From Odoribacter sp. AF15-53 (GTDB taxonomy: Bacteria > Bacteroidota > Bacteroidia > Bacteroidales > Marinifilaceae): a stretch of 64,000 nucleotides of DNA. Positions 1-9,072 of this stretch are shown here, in pieces. Within the stretch, counting starts at the first letter, position 1; each line of letters begins with the position of its first letter. Position numbers and translations under genes: made by a program. The notes below the pieces were generated by a model. That model did not search any database. It saw nothing but the letters and a program-made list of their open reading frames with translations, and was not told the origin of the DNA. The stretch is taken from NCBI RefSeq assembly GCF_003479425.1, contig NZ_QUHC01000006.1, positions 220,425 to 284,424 of the forward strand, written 5' to 3'.

Positions 1-516
1 CGGGACAACCAACTGGCAGAGAGAGCCCACATGATAGCCAACCACGGCCAAGAGATAAAATACCATCACGACATCGTGGGTTGCAACTCCCGCCTGGACA
101 CGCTACAAGCAGCCATCTTGGACGTGAAACTGAAATACTTGGACGAATACACGGCTGCCCGTAATCAAGTTGCCGATCGTTACGACAAGGAGTTGGCTTC
201 CGTCAAAGGAATCATCTTGCCGCAACGGGCAAACGACAGTACCCACGTGTTCCACCAATACACGATCCGGGTAGAAAACCATCGCCGGGATGAACTGAAA
301 GACTACCTGATGCAACAGGGAATCCCCAGCATGATCTACTACCCCATCCCGTTGCATTTGCAGAAAGCCTACACAAAAGAAGGACAGGGCAAAGGAACGT
401 TCCCCGTGGCAGAACAATTAAGTGAAGAGGTATTATCCCTCCCCATGCACACGGAAATGAAACCGGAAGAACAGGAGTATATCATCGAGAAAATTCACGC
501 TTTTTTTAACCGATAG
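1..516 (+). CDS. DegT/DnrJ/EryC1/StrS-family sugar aminotransferase, C-terminal part
   Basis: The reading frame is open from base 1, so this is the last 171 residues of a gene that begins outside the window. The segment starts just after the region where this PLP-dependent family carries its catalytic lysine, so that lysine is not visible. Seen are the family's RAHMIANHG-like segment and the GCNSRLDTLQAAIL segment (about residues 28-41 of the visible part), then a small C-terminal domain with HVFHQYTIRV and YYPIPLHLQ. Such enzymes transfer an amino group from glutamate to a nucleotide-linked 3-keto or 4-keto sugar. The stop is 10 bases before wecB, and the downstream genes are glycosyltransferases, so a role in making an amino sugar for a surface polysaccharide is inferred. 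The exact substrate cannot be read from this fragment. Confidence 0.93.
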   Translation, partial: RDNQLAERAHMIANHGQEIKYHHDIVGCNSRLDTLQAAILDVKLKYLDEYTAARNQVADRYDKELASVKGIILPQRANDSTHVFHQYTIRVENHRRDELKDYLMQQGIPSMIYYPIPLHLQKAYTKEGQGKGTFPVAEQLSEEVLSLPMHTEMKPEEQEYIIEKIHAFFNR

Positions 517-526
517 AATTCAATTT

Positions 527-1588
527 ATGGAAATCATTACCATCGTCGGGGCAAGACCACAATTCGTAAAAGCCGCCGTTGTCAGCCGGGAAATCAGCAA
601 ACATGCCGATATCCGTGAAACCATCGTGCACACGGGACAACACTTTGACCCGAACATGAGTAATCTTTTCTTCGAAGAGATGTGCATCCCGCATCCCACC
701 TACAACTTAAATATCAACAACTTGGGACACGGGGCCATGACCGGGAAAATGTTAGAAGAAATAGAGAAAATATTACTTGACAGGAAACCGGACTGGGTTC
801 TCGTGTATGGCGATACGAATTCCACGCTTGCCGGAGCATTGGCTGCCAAGAAACTGCATATCAAAGTTGCACACGTGGAAGCCGGTCTCCGTTCCTTCAA
901 CATGGAAATGCCCGAAGAGATCAATCGGATATTAACAGACCGGATTTCCGACACACTTTTCTGCCCGACAGAAACGGCTATCGAAAACTTACGTCAAGAG
1001 GGCTTCGACCATTTCCCGACCCGTATTGTCACCTCCGGGGATGTCATGCTTGATGCGGCCCTGTTCTATCAAACCCATAGCCGCCCCCCCAAGGTTGAAT
1101 TAAGTGATCATTTCGTGCTCGCAACTTTACATCGGGCTGAAAACACGGATCATCCACAACATCTGATGGATATCATCCATGCATTGGAAACGATCTCGCG
1201 GGAACAGGAAGTTATCTGTCCCCTTCACCCGCGTACCCGATCAAAACTTGAAACCCAAAACTACGACACGAAGAATTCCCCCATTCATTTCATCGAACCC
1301 GTCGGATACTTGGAAATGCTTTATTTGCTAAATCATTGTTCTCTTGTCATGACGGATAGCGGTGGGCTGCAGAAAGAGTCCTTTTTCTTCAAAAAATATT
1401 GCATCACGCTGCGTAACGAAACGGAATGGACAGAACTTGTAGAAAACGGGTACAACTCCCTGGCCGGTAATTCATACGAAGTAATCATGGATACCTACCG
1501 GAAATACCATGTCCCGAACTTCTCCAAATCCTTATACGGAGACGGGCACGCGGCCAAAATCATTGTCGACACGTTAATACACCCGTAA
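527..1588 (+). CDS. wecB: UDP-N-acetylglucosamine 2-epimerase (non-hydrolysing)
   Basis: This 353-residue protein has the usual length of non-hydrolysing UDP-GlcNAc 2-epimerases, cytoplasmic GT-B-fold enzymes that interconvert UDP-GlcNAc and UDP-ManNAc. Family motifs are in order: TGQH at 36-39, GDTNST from 95, EAGLRS at 118-123, the PEEINR segment just after, LHRAEN at about 201-206, and DSGG at 277-280 in the nucleotide-binding C-terminal half. It starts 10 bases after the aminotransferase and ends 1 base before the next glycosyltransferase, so it is one operon with them. It should supply a ManNAc-type (or related 2-epimerised) precursor for the polysaccharide. Some relatives act on other UDP-sugars, so the substrate is inferred from the family. 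Confidence 0.95.
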   Translation: MEIITIVGARPQFVKAAVVSREISKHADIRETIVHTGQHFDPNMSNLFFEEMCIPHPTYNLNINNLGHGAMTGKMLEEIEKILLDRKPDWVLVYGDTNSTLAGALAAKKLHIKVAHVEAGLRSFNMEMPEEINRILTDRISDTLFCPTETAIENLRQEGFDHFPTRIVTSGDVMLDAALFYQTHSRPPKVELSDHFVLATLHRAENTDHPQHLMDIIHALETISREQEVICPLHPRTRSKLETQNYDTKNSPIHFIEPVGYLEMLYLLNHCSLVMTDSGGLQKESFFFKKYCITLRNETEWTELVENGYNSLAGNSYEVIMDTYRKYHVPNFSKSLYGDGHAAKIIVDTLIHP

Positions 1589-1589
1589 A

Positions 1590-2897
1590 ATGAGCAAAAA
1601 GGTTTTAATCATCACTTATTACTGGCCGCCCAGCGGGGGCCCCGGAGTGCAACGGGTATTGAATTTCGCCAAATATCTCCCGAAATTCGGTTGGGAACCC
1701 ATCATTTTAACGGTACGCAAGGGAGAGTATCCTGCCAGGGATATCTCTTTGGAAAAAGAGATTCCTTCCGGTCTCAAAATATACAAGACTAAAACTTTCG
1801 AACCCTTTTCCCTTTTCAAGCTGATTTCAGGTAAAAAGCAAAATGAAAATATCGGGACATACATTCTGACAGAAAAAAGTCCCAACCTCGTGACCCGCCT
1901 TTCCAAGTGGATCCGATTGAACTTGTTCATCCCGGATGCCCGTGTCGGTTGGAAACGCTTTGCCGTCAAAGCCGGGGAAAAAATCATCCGCACGGAAGGG
2001 ATTGATCTCATACTAACCTCATCACCTCCCCATTCCCTACAACTTATCGGGCAATCCCTTGCACGGAAAACCGGGAAACCTTGGGTGGCTGATTATCGCG
2101 ATCCTTGGAAAGAAGTCGTTTACAACCAGAATGTCAAAAGATCACCTTTCGCAGAACGCAAAGACCGTAAACTTGAACATGCAGCCCTGAACCAAGCCGA
2201 CGGGATAGTATCTATCAGCAAGGATATCCTCCGCTTACTGGAAAGTAAATGCGATAAACCCAAAGAGACTCACCTCGTCTTCAACGGTTACGACAACACT
2301 CCCGCCCCTATGCCCGACAATTCCTGTCCGGTAATCACATACACGGGTGTATTATCCGTAACCCGGATTCCGTACCCTCTTCTCGTTGCTCTCAAAGAAC
2401 TCCGGGAAGAAAACGTCCGGTTCCGACTTAAATTTATTGGCAACACCTGCCCGGAATTAAAATCCCTGGTCGATGAAAACGGTTTAACATCAGATACGGA
2501 ATACATATCCTATCTCCCTCACGAAGAATCCATACGGCACATTAATCATTCTGATGCCCTACTCCTCGTGATAGATAATGTTCCCAACAACAAGGGTATT
2601 CTTACCGGAAAACTATTCGAATACATCGGGGCCCGACGAGCCATCTTCGCAATAGGCAATTTAGAAGGAGAGGCAGCCCACATCATCGAGGAATGTCAAT
2701 GCGGAAAAATGATTGATTATAATGACGTGGCAGGAGCGAAACAAACACTACGCGAATTATATTCGGCATGGGAAAACCACATCCCCGCCTATCCTTTCAG
2801 TAACAGCTCCCGTTATTCCCGTGAAGCAACCACGGGAGAACTGGCAAATTTCATGACACATATCCTCTCTCAACAGGCGCAAAAAACAGAACTATGA
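1590..2897 (+). CDS. Glycosyltransferase family 4 (GT-B fold)
   Basis: A 435-residue cytoplasmic glycosyltransferase of the GT4 type. The N-terminus has the acceptor-domain pattern ITYYWPPSGGPGVQRV, a glycine-rich loop seen in WbuB/WcaI-like enzymes. A central VADYRDPW motif (around residue 170) and a KLFEYIGARRAIFAIG segment (around 345-360) match the C-terminal nucleotide-sugar-binding half. The start codon lies one base after the wecB stop, and the end overlaps the next gene by four bases (ATGA), which suggests translational coupling. It probably adds one sugar of the repeat unit made by this locus. Donor and acceptor cannot be predicted from sequence alone. Confidence 0.9.
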   Translation: MSKKVLIITYYWPPSGGPGVQRVLNFAKYLPKFGWEPIILTVRKGEYPARDISLEKEIPSGLKIYKTKTFEPFSLFKLISGKKQNENIGTYILTEKSPNLVTRLSKWIRLNLFIPDARVGWKRFAVKAGEKIIRTEGIDLILTSSPPHSLQLIGQSLARKTGKPWVADYRDPWKEVVYNQNVKRSPFAERKDRKLEHAALNQADGIVSISKDILRLLESKCDKPKETHLVFNGYDNTPAPMPDNSCPVITYTGVLSVTRIPYPLLVALKELREENVRFRLKFIGNTCPELKSLVDENGLTSDTEYISYLPHEESIRHINHSDALLLVIDNVPNNKGILTGKLFEYIGARRAIFAIGNLEGEAAHIIEECQCGKMIDYNDVAGAKQTLRELYSAWENHIPAYPFSNSSRYSREATTGELANFMTHILSQQAQKTEL

Positions 2898-3907
2898 AAA
2901 TAAAGAATGCCATTTTCTTCGGGAAAAGAATGCTCACGGATTTCAACGAGAACAAACATTTAACCATTTGCCTGGATAACAAAAACTCCAAATTATCCTG
3001 TTATTACTTCGTGTTCGAAGAAGACAAGATCAACACGAGAGGCGGGAATCATCCCTTTCTGTTTGACGCACAAGGAATTCCTCAAGTTCACTCTTATATT
3101 GACGTTGTTGATACCAAAGGCTATTTCTATTACCCGATAACGATCGGGCAATACGCCCTCGCCGTTTTCCACACGTGGCTAAAAACACAGGACCCGGACA
3201 AGAAAGCTTATTTTCTGCGATTTGCCGACTGGTTCATGGACAAGCGGACCGATGATCCTATGCTGGGAACTTACTGGCTTACCGAGACTGCCAAGCCCGA
3301 ATACGGGGTAAACACGCCATGGAAATCGGCATTCGCTCAAAGCCGGGCAATTTCAGTTTTACTACGAGCCTGGCAACTTACCGGAGATAAAACTTATCTT
3401 GAAACCGCCACCCGTGCCCTGATCCCTTTTACCAAAGATATCACTTCCGGCGGGGTATCCGTCGATCGGGAAAAAGGAGAAACATTCTATGAAGAGTACG
3501 TGGCTGCAAAACCAACGCGAGTGCTGGACGGTCACGGGTTCTGTCTTTTCGGTTTATACGATTATATCCGGGCTGTCCCCGAAAGCGTGAATCCCAACGG
3601 ACACGCTCTCGCCCAGCAACTTTTCGACGAGGGAGTGGAAGGACTCATCCGCCAAATCCCTAAGTTTGACATGGGCTTCTGGTCCCGCTTCAACCGTTGC
3701 GACCTCCCCGGCTACCCGCAGGATGATCCCTGTACTATCGGTTATCTTCGCCTCGTCCGCCAACAATTCCTAATTCTCCACGGGCTAACAGGAAGAGAAG
3801 AATTGCATACATTCAGTGAAAAATTCCGTCATTACGACCGAATCCCTAACATTTTAAAAATGTATCGCCACAAGTTCCGAGCCCTGAAAAAACTAAATCG
3901 CTTGTAA
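2894..3907 (+). CDS. D-glucuronyl C5-epimerase-like protein
   Basis: This 337-residue protein resembles the C-terminal domain of heparan-sulfate D-glucuronyl C5-epimerases, an (alpha/alpha) barrel family also found in bacterial polysaccharide loci. Seen are an early beta-rich stretch, the helix-rich segment PITIGQYALAVFHTWL (from about residue 80), a TPWKSAFAQSRAISVLLRAW segment (about 140-158), and RVLDGHGFCLFGLYDYIR near residue 210. No signal peptide or membrane helix is seen, so it should be cytoplasmic and act on a nucleotide- or lipid-linked uronate, or on another substrate. The start overlaps the GT4 stop by four bases. Whether the catalytic tyrosines of animal enzymes are kept needs an alignment. 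A non-epimerase role, such as a barrel-fold lyase relative, is possible. Confidence 0.75.
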   Translation: MKIKNAIFFGKRMLTDFNENKHLTICLDNKNSKLSCYYFVFEEDKINTRGGNHPFLFDAQGIPQVHSYIDVVDTKGYFYYPITIGQYALAVFHTWLKTQDPDKKAYFLRFADWFMDKRTDDPMLGTYWLTETAKPEYGVNTPWKSAFAQSRAISVLLRAWQLTGDKTYLETATRALIPFTKDITSGGVSVDREKGETFYEEYVAAKPTRVLDGHGFCLFGLYDYIRAVPESVNPNGHALAQQLFDEGVEGLIRQIPKFDMGFWSRFNRCDLPGYPQDDPCTIGYLRLVRQQFLILHGLTGREELHTFSEKFRHYDRIPNILKMYRHKFRALKKLNRL

Positions 3908-3932
3908 ACCCGTGAAATAAATGATACTTTTG
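3902..3932 (+). promoter_or_regulatory. Candidate promoter upstream of the AsnB-type gene
   Basis: TACTTTTG at 3925-3932 matches the Bacteroidota -7 element TAnnTTTG exactly, and a TTG lies about 20 bases upstream at 3902-3904. The start codon follows 20 bases downstream. The site overlaps the 3' end of the C5-epimerase-like gene, so the gene downstream can be expressed apart from the upstream operon. Confidence 0.5.
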
Positions 3933-3952
3933 TATAAACAAACTCTTGCAAT

Positions 3953-5881
3953 ATGTGCGGAATAGCCGGAATATTCGAACGGAATACAGATAACAAGCTA
4001 CTCATGTCGGAAATGTTGTCCTCTATCGAACATCGGGGACCGGATGATCAATCCATATACACTTATCAGGATTTCACCCTCGGACACAGACGCTTGTCGA
4101 TCATTGACGTATCCACCTGCGGCAACCAACCCATATTCAACGAAGATCAAAGTATCTGTGTCATTTTCAACGGAGAAATATACAACTACGAGGAAATCCG
4201 GGAAGAGCTGAAAGCCAAGGGCCACGTGTTCTACACGGCAACCGACACGGAAGTGCTCGTTCACCTTTACGAAGAATACGGGACCGGATTTTTGAACAAA
4301 TTGAACGGGATATTCGCTTTTGCCTTGCTGGACAAAAACAATAATCGTTTGATACTCGTTCGAGATCATTTCGGGGTCAAACCCTTACACTACTTCTTAA
4401 AAGACGGGGTGCTGGTTTTCGGCTCCGAACAAAAATCCATTATCCTGCACCCGAAATACGAACGCCAGCTAAATCTAAAAGCCTTACATATACACCTGAA
4501 CCTGCGCTACACGCAGGGAAACGAGACTCTTTTCGAGGGAATCAAACGATTACCCCCGGCTCATTTTGCCGTGTTCGAGAACGGATTGTTTACCGTCAAA
4601 CGTTACTGGCAACTGGAAGTAAACATCGACCGGTCGATCAGCGAAAACGAGGCCAAAGAAAAGATGAATGACTTAATCAAACAAGCAGTCAAGCGACAAC
4701 TGGTCAGTGATGTCCCCGTGGGAGTGTACCTTTCGGGAGGCCTGGATTCCTCCACGATCGTACAAAAAATGCACGAACTTGGGATTCCGGAGATCAACAC
4801 ATTCACCATGGGCTTCAACGAACCCACGGATGAATTCCCCGATGCCCAACAGATCGCCGACCACTTTCACACGCATCATCATACGTTGAGCCTTTCCATG
4901 AACCCGATGCAACAGATGCCCAAGGTCATCTGGCACGCGGAAGAACCCAAGATCAACTTGTTACAGGGTTTCAACATGTCGGCCTTCGTTCACCCGACCG
5001 TGAAAGTGATTCTGGGAGGCCTGGGAGGGGACGAACTGTTCGCCGGGTATGATATCCACAAGTTCATCTACCCGTTCAACAACTGGCACCACAACACCCC
5101 GCACTGGCTGCAACGCATGTTGCGCTGGAAATCGGATTTCATTTTTCGCCTCCAAAACAACTCGAAATCGTTACGCTATGACGAATATCGACGGGGCGTG
5201 CAAATGTTACTATCTATCGGGGACGTGGAACGTTTTTACCTCATCCTGCGAAACGTGTGGGATTACGATGCCCCATTCTACAAAAATATTTATTCCGAAA
5301 AATTCTTAAAAGAACAGGAAGTCGAAAAATTCAAGGTCCACAAAGAATTCGATAAAATCTTTGAATCCGTACGCCACCAGAACGGGTTGGATCAGGTGCT
5401 ATACACCGAGTTCCAATCTAAAATGACCAATGATTATTTACTCACGGACGACCGGATGTCCATGGCCCATTCCGTGGAAGAACGGGTTCCGTTCCTAGAT
5501 CGTGATCTCGTTGATTTCGGTTTTACCCTCCCCGTGGAAATGAAGATCAAGAATAATCAAACGAAAAATCTTTTCCGGGAAGCCATGAAACCCTATCTTC
5601 CTCCCAAAATCATCACCAAGAAAAAGTGGGGGTTCTCCGTCAACCCGTACCTACAATTCAAAAAGGACTTGAAAGACACGGCGGAAAAAATCCTGACCAA
5701 AGAATACATTGAAAAACAAGGTATATTCAATTACAATTACATCCGGTACATTCTGGATTACCCGGCACACCCGAAACTCCGGTGGCATTACAACTTTATC
5801 TGGATCATCCTCGGACTCGCAATTTGGGAACAGGAATTTATCCACAAACGGGTGGAGGATAACGTCGAAGCCTATTATTAA
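3953..5881 (+). CDS. asnB: Asparagine synthase (glutamine-hydrolysing)-like amidotransferase
   Basis: The 642-residue protein starts MCGIAGIF, giving the Cys2 nucleophile of class II glutamine amidotransferases after Met removal. The N-terminal glutaminase half runs to about residue 200. The synthetase half has the ATP-pyrophosphatase loop SGGLDSS at 261-267 and a second conserved segment LGGLGGDELFAGYD near 350. The DDRMSMAHSVEERVPFLD stretch is typical of AsnB-type enzymes. These enzymes amidate a carboxylate using glutamine and ATP, forming an acyl-AMP. Position inside a polysaccharide locus, next to a uronate-epimerase-like gene, makes amidation of a sugar acid (as proposed for WbpS-like proteins) plausible. 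Plain asparagine synthesis cannot be excluded. A candidate promoter precedes it, and 166 bases separate it from the next gene. Confidence 0.9.
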   Translation: MCGIAGIFERNTDNKLLMSEMLSSIEHRGPDDQSIYTYQDFTLGHRRLSIIDVSTCGNQPIFNEDQSICVIFNGEIYNYEEIREELKAKGHVFYTATDTEVLVHLYEEYGTGFLNKLNGIFAFALLDKNNNRLILVRDHFGVKPLHYFLKDGVLVFGSEQKSIILHPKYERQLNLKALHIHLNLRYTQGNETLFEGIKRLPPAHFAVFENGLFTVKRYWQLEVNIDRSISENEAKEKMNDLIKQAVKRQLVSDVPVGVYLSGGLDSSTIVQKMHELGIPEINTFTMGFNEPTDEFPDAQQIADHFHTHHHTLSLSMNPMQQMPKVIWHAEEPKINLLQGFNMSAFVHPTVKVILGGLGGDELFAGYDIHKFIYPFNNWHHNTPHWLQRMLRWKSDFIFRLQNNSKSLRYDEYRRGVQMLLSIGDVERFYLILRNVWDYDAPFYKNIYSEKFLKEQEVEKFKVHKEFDKIFESVRHQNGLDQVLYTEFQSKMTNDYLLTDDRMSMAHSVEERVPFLDRDLVDFGFTLPVEMKIKNNQTKNLFREAMKPYLPPKIITKKKWGFSVNPYLQFKKDLKDTAEKILTKEYIEKQGIFNYNYIRYILDYPAHPKLRWHYNFIWIILGLAIWEQEFIHKRVEDNVEAYY

Positions 5882-6047
5882 AACTAAATAACAGGCATAC
5901 AAATACGAAGCAAAATTTTCCAGAAAATCTTCCGTGATCATTCGTGATGAATGATAAACACGTCACGTAAATATCCCCGCATTTATTAGCATCGCTTAAC
6001 TAAAAATCCGTATATTCGCAACAGAATAGCATATCCCAAACAAAACC

Positions 6048-7088
6048 ATGAAATACTCTATTATCATTGCCGTATACAACCGATTGGAAGAGGTGAAGGA
6101 ACTTCTCGATAGTGCGGAAAAACTCGAAGGAGACCGAAATATCTTTGAATTATTATTCGTGGATGATGGCTCGAAAGACGGTTTCCGAGAATTTATCGAG
6201 CAATACCATTCGAGCAGCGACTTACAAATCCGGGCAGTCTACCAGCAAAATCAAGGACCGGGAGCAGCCAGAAATCACGGGATGAGCGAGGCAAAAGGAG
6301 ATTATTTCGTATTCGTGGACTCGGATTGCATGTTTCCACCTCAATGGCTGGTAGAAATAGAAAAAGTACAAAACGAACATCACTATGACGCTTTCGGGGG
6401 ACCGGACACCTGCCATCCATCGTTCTCTCCGCTACTGAAAGCAATTAACTATTCCATGACTTCATTTATCGGAACCGGAGGTACGCGGGGCAATAAAAAA
6501 CACGTGGGGCGTTTCTATCCCCGTAGCTTCAACATGGGTATCTCCAGAGAAGTATACAACAAGATCGGAGGCATGGGAAGCTTACGCCACGGGCAGGACA
6601 TGGACTATTCTATGCGGATATATAATGCCGGATTCAAAGTCGGACTAATCGCCGATGCTTACGTCTATCACAAACGGCGCACGAGTATCCCGAAATTCTT
6701 TCGCCAAATATTCAACTGGGGCGTTGCCCGTATCAATTTATCTCGCCGTCATCCCCACACGCTGAAACTTGTACATCTATTGCCGGCCATATTAATCGTC
6801 GGGCTATTCATACTAGAACTCGTTACCCTGTTCACGAGCCAACATTATCCCCCCGTGCATTTCCTATGGAATATCGTTGATTACGGGTTAATGGCCGTTT
6901 GCCTGTTCGCGTTTCTTCAATCCCTTTTCAGGTACCACAATATCGTCGTTGCATTCTTTTCAATCCTGACCCTGTTAATACAGGTTTTCGCTTACGGGTT
7001 CGGGTTACTTTGGGGTGGTTGGAATGCGTTACTTGGAAAAGAGGTGAAAGGGTTCTCGAAAAATTATTACGGGAGTAAAAAATCATAA
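6048..7088 (+). CDS. Glycosyltransferase family 2, membrane-anchored
   Basis: A 346-residue GT-A enzyme. Seen are the N-terminal SIIIAVYNR strand, DDGS at 39-42, the metal-binding DSD at 91-93, and GQDMDY at 182-187 in the position of the catalytic ED motif. The last third has three hydrophobic helices (around 240-260, 268-288 and 300-325), so the enzyme should sit in the inner membrane with its catalytic domain in the cytoplasm. A weak -7-like TATATTCG lies at 6011-6018. The next GT starts two bases after the stop, so the two are coupled. It likely extends the lipid-linked polysaccharide repeat unit; linkage and donor are unknown. Confidence 0.92.
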   Translation: MKYSIIIAVYNRLEEVKELLDSAEKLEGDRNIFELLFVDDGSKDGFREFIEQYHSSSDLQIRAVYQQNQGPGAARNHGMSEAKGDYFVFVDSDCMFPPQWLVEIEKVQNEHHYDAFGGPDTCHPSFSPLLKAINYSMTSFIGTGGTRGNKKHVGRFYPRSFNMGISREVYNKIGGMGSLRHGQDMDYSMRIYNAGFKVGLIADAYVYHKRRTSIPKFFRQIFNWGVARINLSRRHPHTLKLVHLLPAILIVGLFILELVTLFTSQHYPPVHFLWNIVDYGLMAVCLFAFLQSLFRYHNIVVAFFSILTLLIQVFAYGFGLLWGGWNALLGKEVKGFSKNYYGSKKS

Positions 7089-7090
7089 TC

Positions 7091-8278
7091 ATGAAAATCG
7101 GAGTCATACTAGATAAAGAAATCACGAGAGATCAACGCGTGTTGAACGAGGTTAAAATATTGGAAGGCCACGGGCACGAGATACATATCCTGTGTCCCGA
7201 CCTGTATCATCTTGGAATGTCCGCAACGATCGGTAACATCCAAGTAACCCGTTTCAGTATGAGCAATCGCAAACGCGAAGTGTTATTCGGAATCGTGAAC
7301 CGTTTCCCTCTCTACTACTGGATATGGCAAAAGCAAATCCGGGCCTTCATTCAAAACACCCGCGTGGAAGCTCTTCATACACATGATTTGTACATGGCAA
7401 GACCCGTACACGTGGCAAACCGAAAGTTCCATCTCCCGGTCACCGTGGATTTACACGAGAACTTTCCGGCAGCCATACAATCCTACACGTGGGCAACCAC
7501 ATTCCCCAAAAGTTTGCTGGTAAATCCCAAACGCTGGAGCCGGATTGAAAAACGTTACCTGCTATACGCGGATAATATCGTGGTTCTCTGCGATAGCTTC
7601 AAAAATGAACTACAACAAAAGTTTCCCCAACTCCGGGAGAAACATTTCGCTATATATCCCAATGTCCCGGATGCCCAAGAATTACTAGACCACGAGATAC
7701 ACCCGGAGGTTCTACCGCATGACCATGATTTCATTCTATTCTATTTCGGTGCCATTGGCGTGCGCCGCGGGTTCGTCACTTGTTTCGAGGCACTAAAAAA
7801 ACTGTCTGCCACGCACCCCAAAATAAAGATGTTATTCATCGGCCCCGTGGACAAAGGCGATGCGGAACTTTTTAACGCTTACTTGAAAGACCCGCAACTT
7901 AAAGACCAGATTATTTATTTCAAGTGGAAAGATTTATCCGAATTTCCCTCGTTCGTTCATCAATCGGCTGTGGGTCTCTCTCCCCTAATCAAGAACCCGC
8001 AACATGATTCGGGTATCGCGAACAAGGTTTTCCAGTACATGCTGTTCGAGCGTCCCGTGCTGGTGTCCGACTGTACCCCTCAACTGGAACTGGTAGAAGA
8101 AACAGGATGCGGTGTCGTGTTTAAAAATCAAGACCCGGAAGATTTTATCAAAAAAGTTCTCTACCTGTACAACCACCCGGAAGAGTGCAAGCAGATGGGC
8201 GAAAAAGGGAAGAAAGCCATCTTGGAAAAATATAACATGACAACAGCCGGGAAAGAATTAGACAAATTATACCGTTAA
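7091..8278 (+). CDS. Glycosyltransferase family 4 (GT-B fold)
   Basis: A 395-residue group 1 glycosyltransferase. The N-terminal half starts MKIGVILDKEITRDQRVLNE and contains ALHTHDLYMARPV. The C-terminal donor domain has YFGAIGVRRG, DSGIANKVFQYMLFERPVLV in the E-x7-E region (around 310-330) and a final helix after GCGVVF. No membrane segment is clear, so it is a cytoplasmic or peripheral enzyme. It starts two bases after the GT2 stop. Its end overlaps the convergent deacetylase gene by four bases (8275-8278), which closes the plus-strand half of the locus with no room for a terminator. The sugar specificity is not predictable. Confidence 0.92.
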   Translation: MKIGVILDKEITRDQRVLNEVKILEGHGHEIHILCPDLYHLGMSATIGNIQVTRFSMSNRKREVLFGIVNRFPLYYWIWQKQIRAFIQNTRVEALHTHDLYMARPVHVANRKFHLPVTVDLHENFPAAIQSYTWATTFPKSLLVNPKRWSRIEKRYLLYADNIVVLCDSFKNELQQKFPQLREKHFAIYPNVPDAQELLDHEIHPEVLPHDHDFILFYFGAIGVRRGFVTCFEALKKLSATHPKIKMLFIGPVDKGDAELFNAYLKDPQLKDQIIYFKWKDLSEFPSFVHQSAVGLSPLIKNPQHDSGIANKVFQYMLFERPVLVSDCTPQLELVEETGCGVVFKNQDPEDFIKKVLYLYNHPEECKQMGEKGKKAILEKYNMTTAGKELDKLYR

Positions 8279-9045
8279 TTCGGGTCAACAAACGAAAGCC
8301 ATAATTTCCGGATATTAGAACAAAAATCATAATTCCAATGTCCGGGATGTGTCAGTAACAAAATAACGGCATCACCGTTCTCTATCGCTTGCAACGGAGA
8401 CTTCCCGTATCTCCATGCATGATTATGGTTCAACGAAGAATCGGATATATACGTGGAGATATTATCCAATAATTCCGGGTCATAAGTTTCAAATAATATC
8501 CCGTTCTCCTCTCTGAATTTCTCGTCCGCAAGCAGACAATTCGAGACATCCAGTTTTCGATTCCATTTCGAGCCGTGAGAACAAATGGATTGCATTTCCC
8601 CGATCTCCTCTCGAAAACACGCAATTTCCCGTGTCAAACGAGTTCGACAGATCGTATATATATCTTCTGATAATTGTTCTTTCGTTTCCAAACGGGACTC
8701 CCGGATAAACGTGGCTAATGTCTCGTAATGTAACCCAACCTCGAACCCGTCCGACAACATGCGCTTCATCAAAGCAGGCCTCATCGTGATGTGACGAAAA
8801 TAATACGTAGCACGAACATGTAGCTCTTTTTCGATCTCGTACATCCGCCCGGCTCCTCTCGCATCAATATCAACATCATGACGCAATAAAAAAATCTTAT
8901 CACGGGGAAAGCCCAGTTCTACCCACTCCCTTAAAGTCATCACCCGGTACCCCTGCCCTATCGCCGCGGTCAATATCTGCCGATATTCTTCCAACCGACT
9001 CTTCTGGGTGATTTTTCTATATACGCATTTCAATTTCGTTATCAT
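8275..9045 (-). CDS. NodB-like polysaccharide deacetylase family protein
   Basis: A 256-residue protein of the carbohydrate esterase 4-like fold. RHDVDIDARG at about 55-64 holds the aspartate pair that serves as base and metal ligand in this subgroup, where HDVD replaces the common TFDD. H106 in the GLHYETL segment is the probable second metal position. A late LLTHPGHW motif (about 226-233) supplies the usual C-terminal histidine region. The canonical H-S/T-x-x-H motif is degenerate. No signal peptide is seen, so action in the cytoplasm on a lipid-linked or nucleotide sugar is inferred. It lies 27 bases downstream of the flippase gene. The likely reaction is removal of N- or O-acyl groups from the polysaccharide. 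Confidence 0.75.
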   Translation of the reverse strand: MITKLKCVYRKITQKSRLEEYRQILTAAIGQGYRVMTLREWVELGFPRDKIFLLRHDVDIDARGAGRMYEIEKELHVRATYYFRHITMRPALMKRMLSDGFEVGLHYETLATFIRESRLETKEQLSEDIYTICRTRLTREIACFREEIGEMQSICSHGSKWNRKLDVSNCLLADEKFREENGILFETYDPELLDNISTYISDSSLNHNHAWRYGKSPLQAIENGDAVILLLTHPGHWNYDFCSNIRKLWLSFVDPN

Positions 9046-9072
9046 TTCCCGGACTAAATCAATTATACCCTC

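Noticed and set aside
5937..5955. Seven-base inverted repeat after the AsnB-type gene considered as a terminator
   Set aside because: The stem is AT-rich and no T-run follows, so support is too weak.
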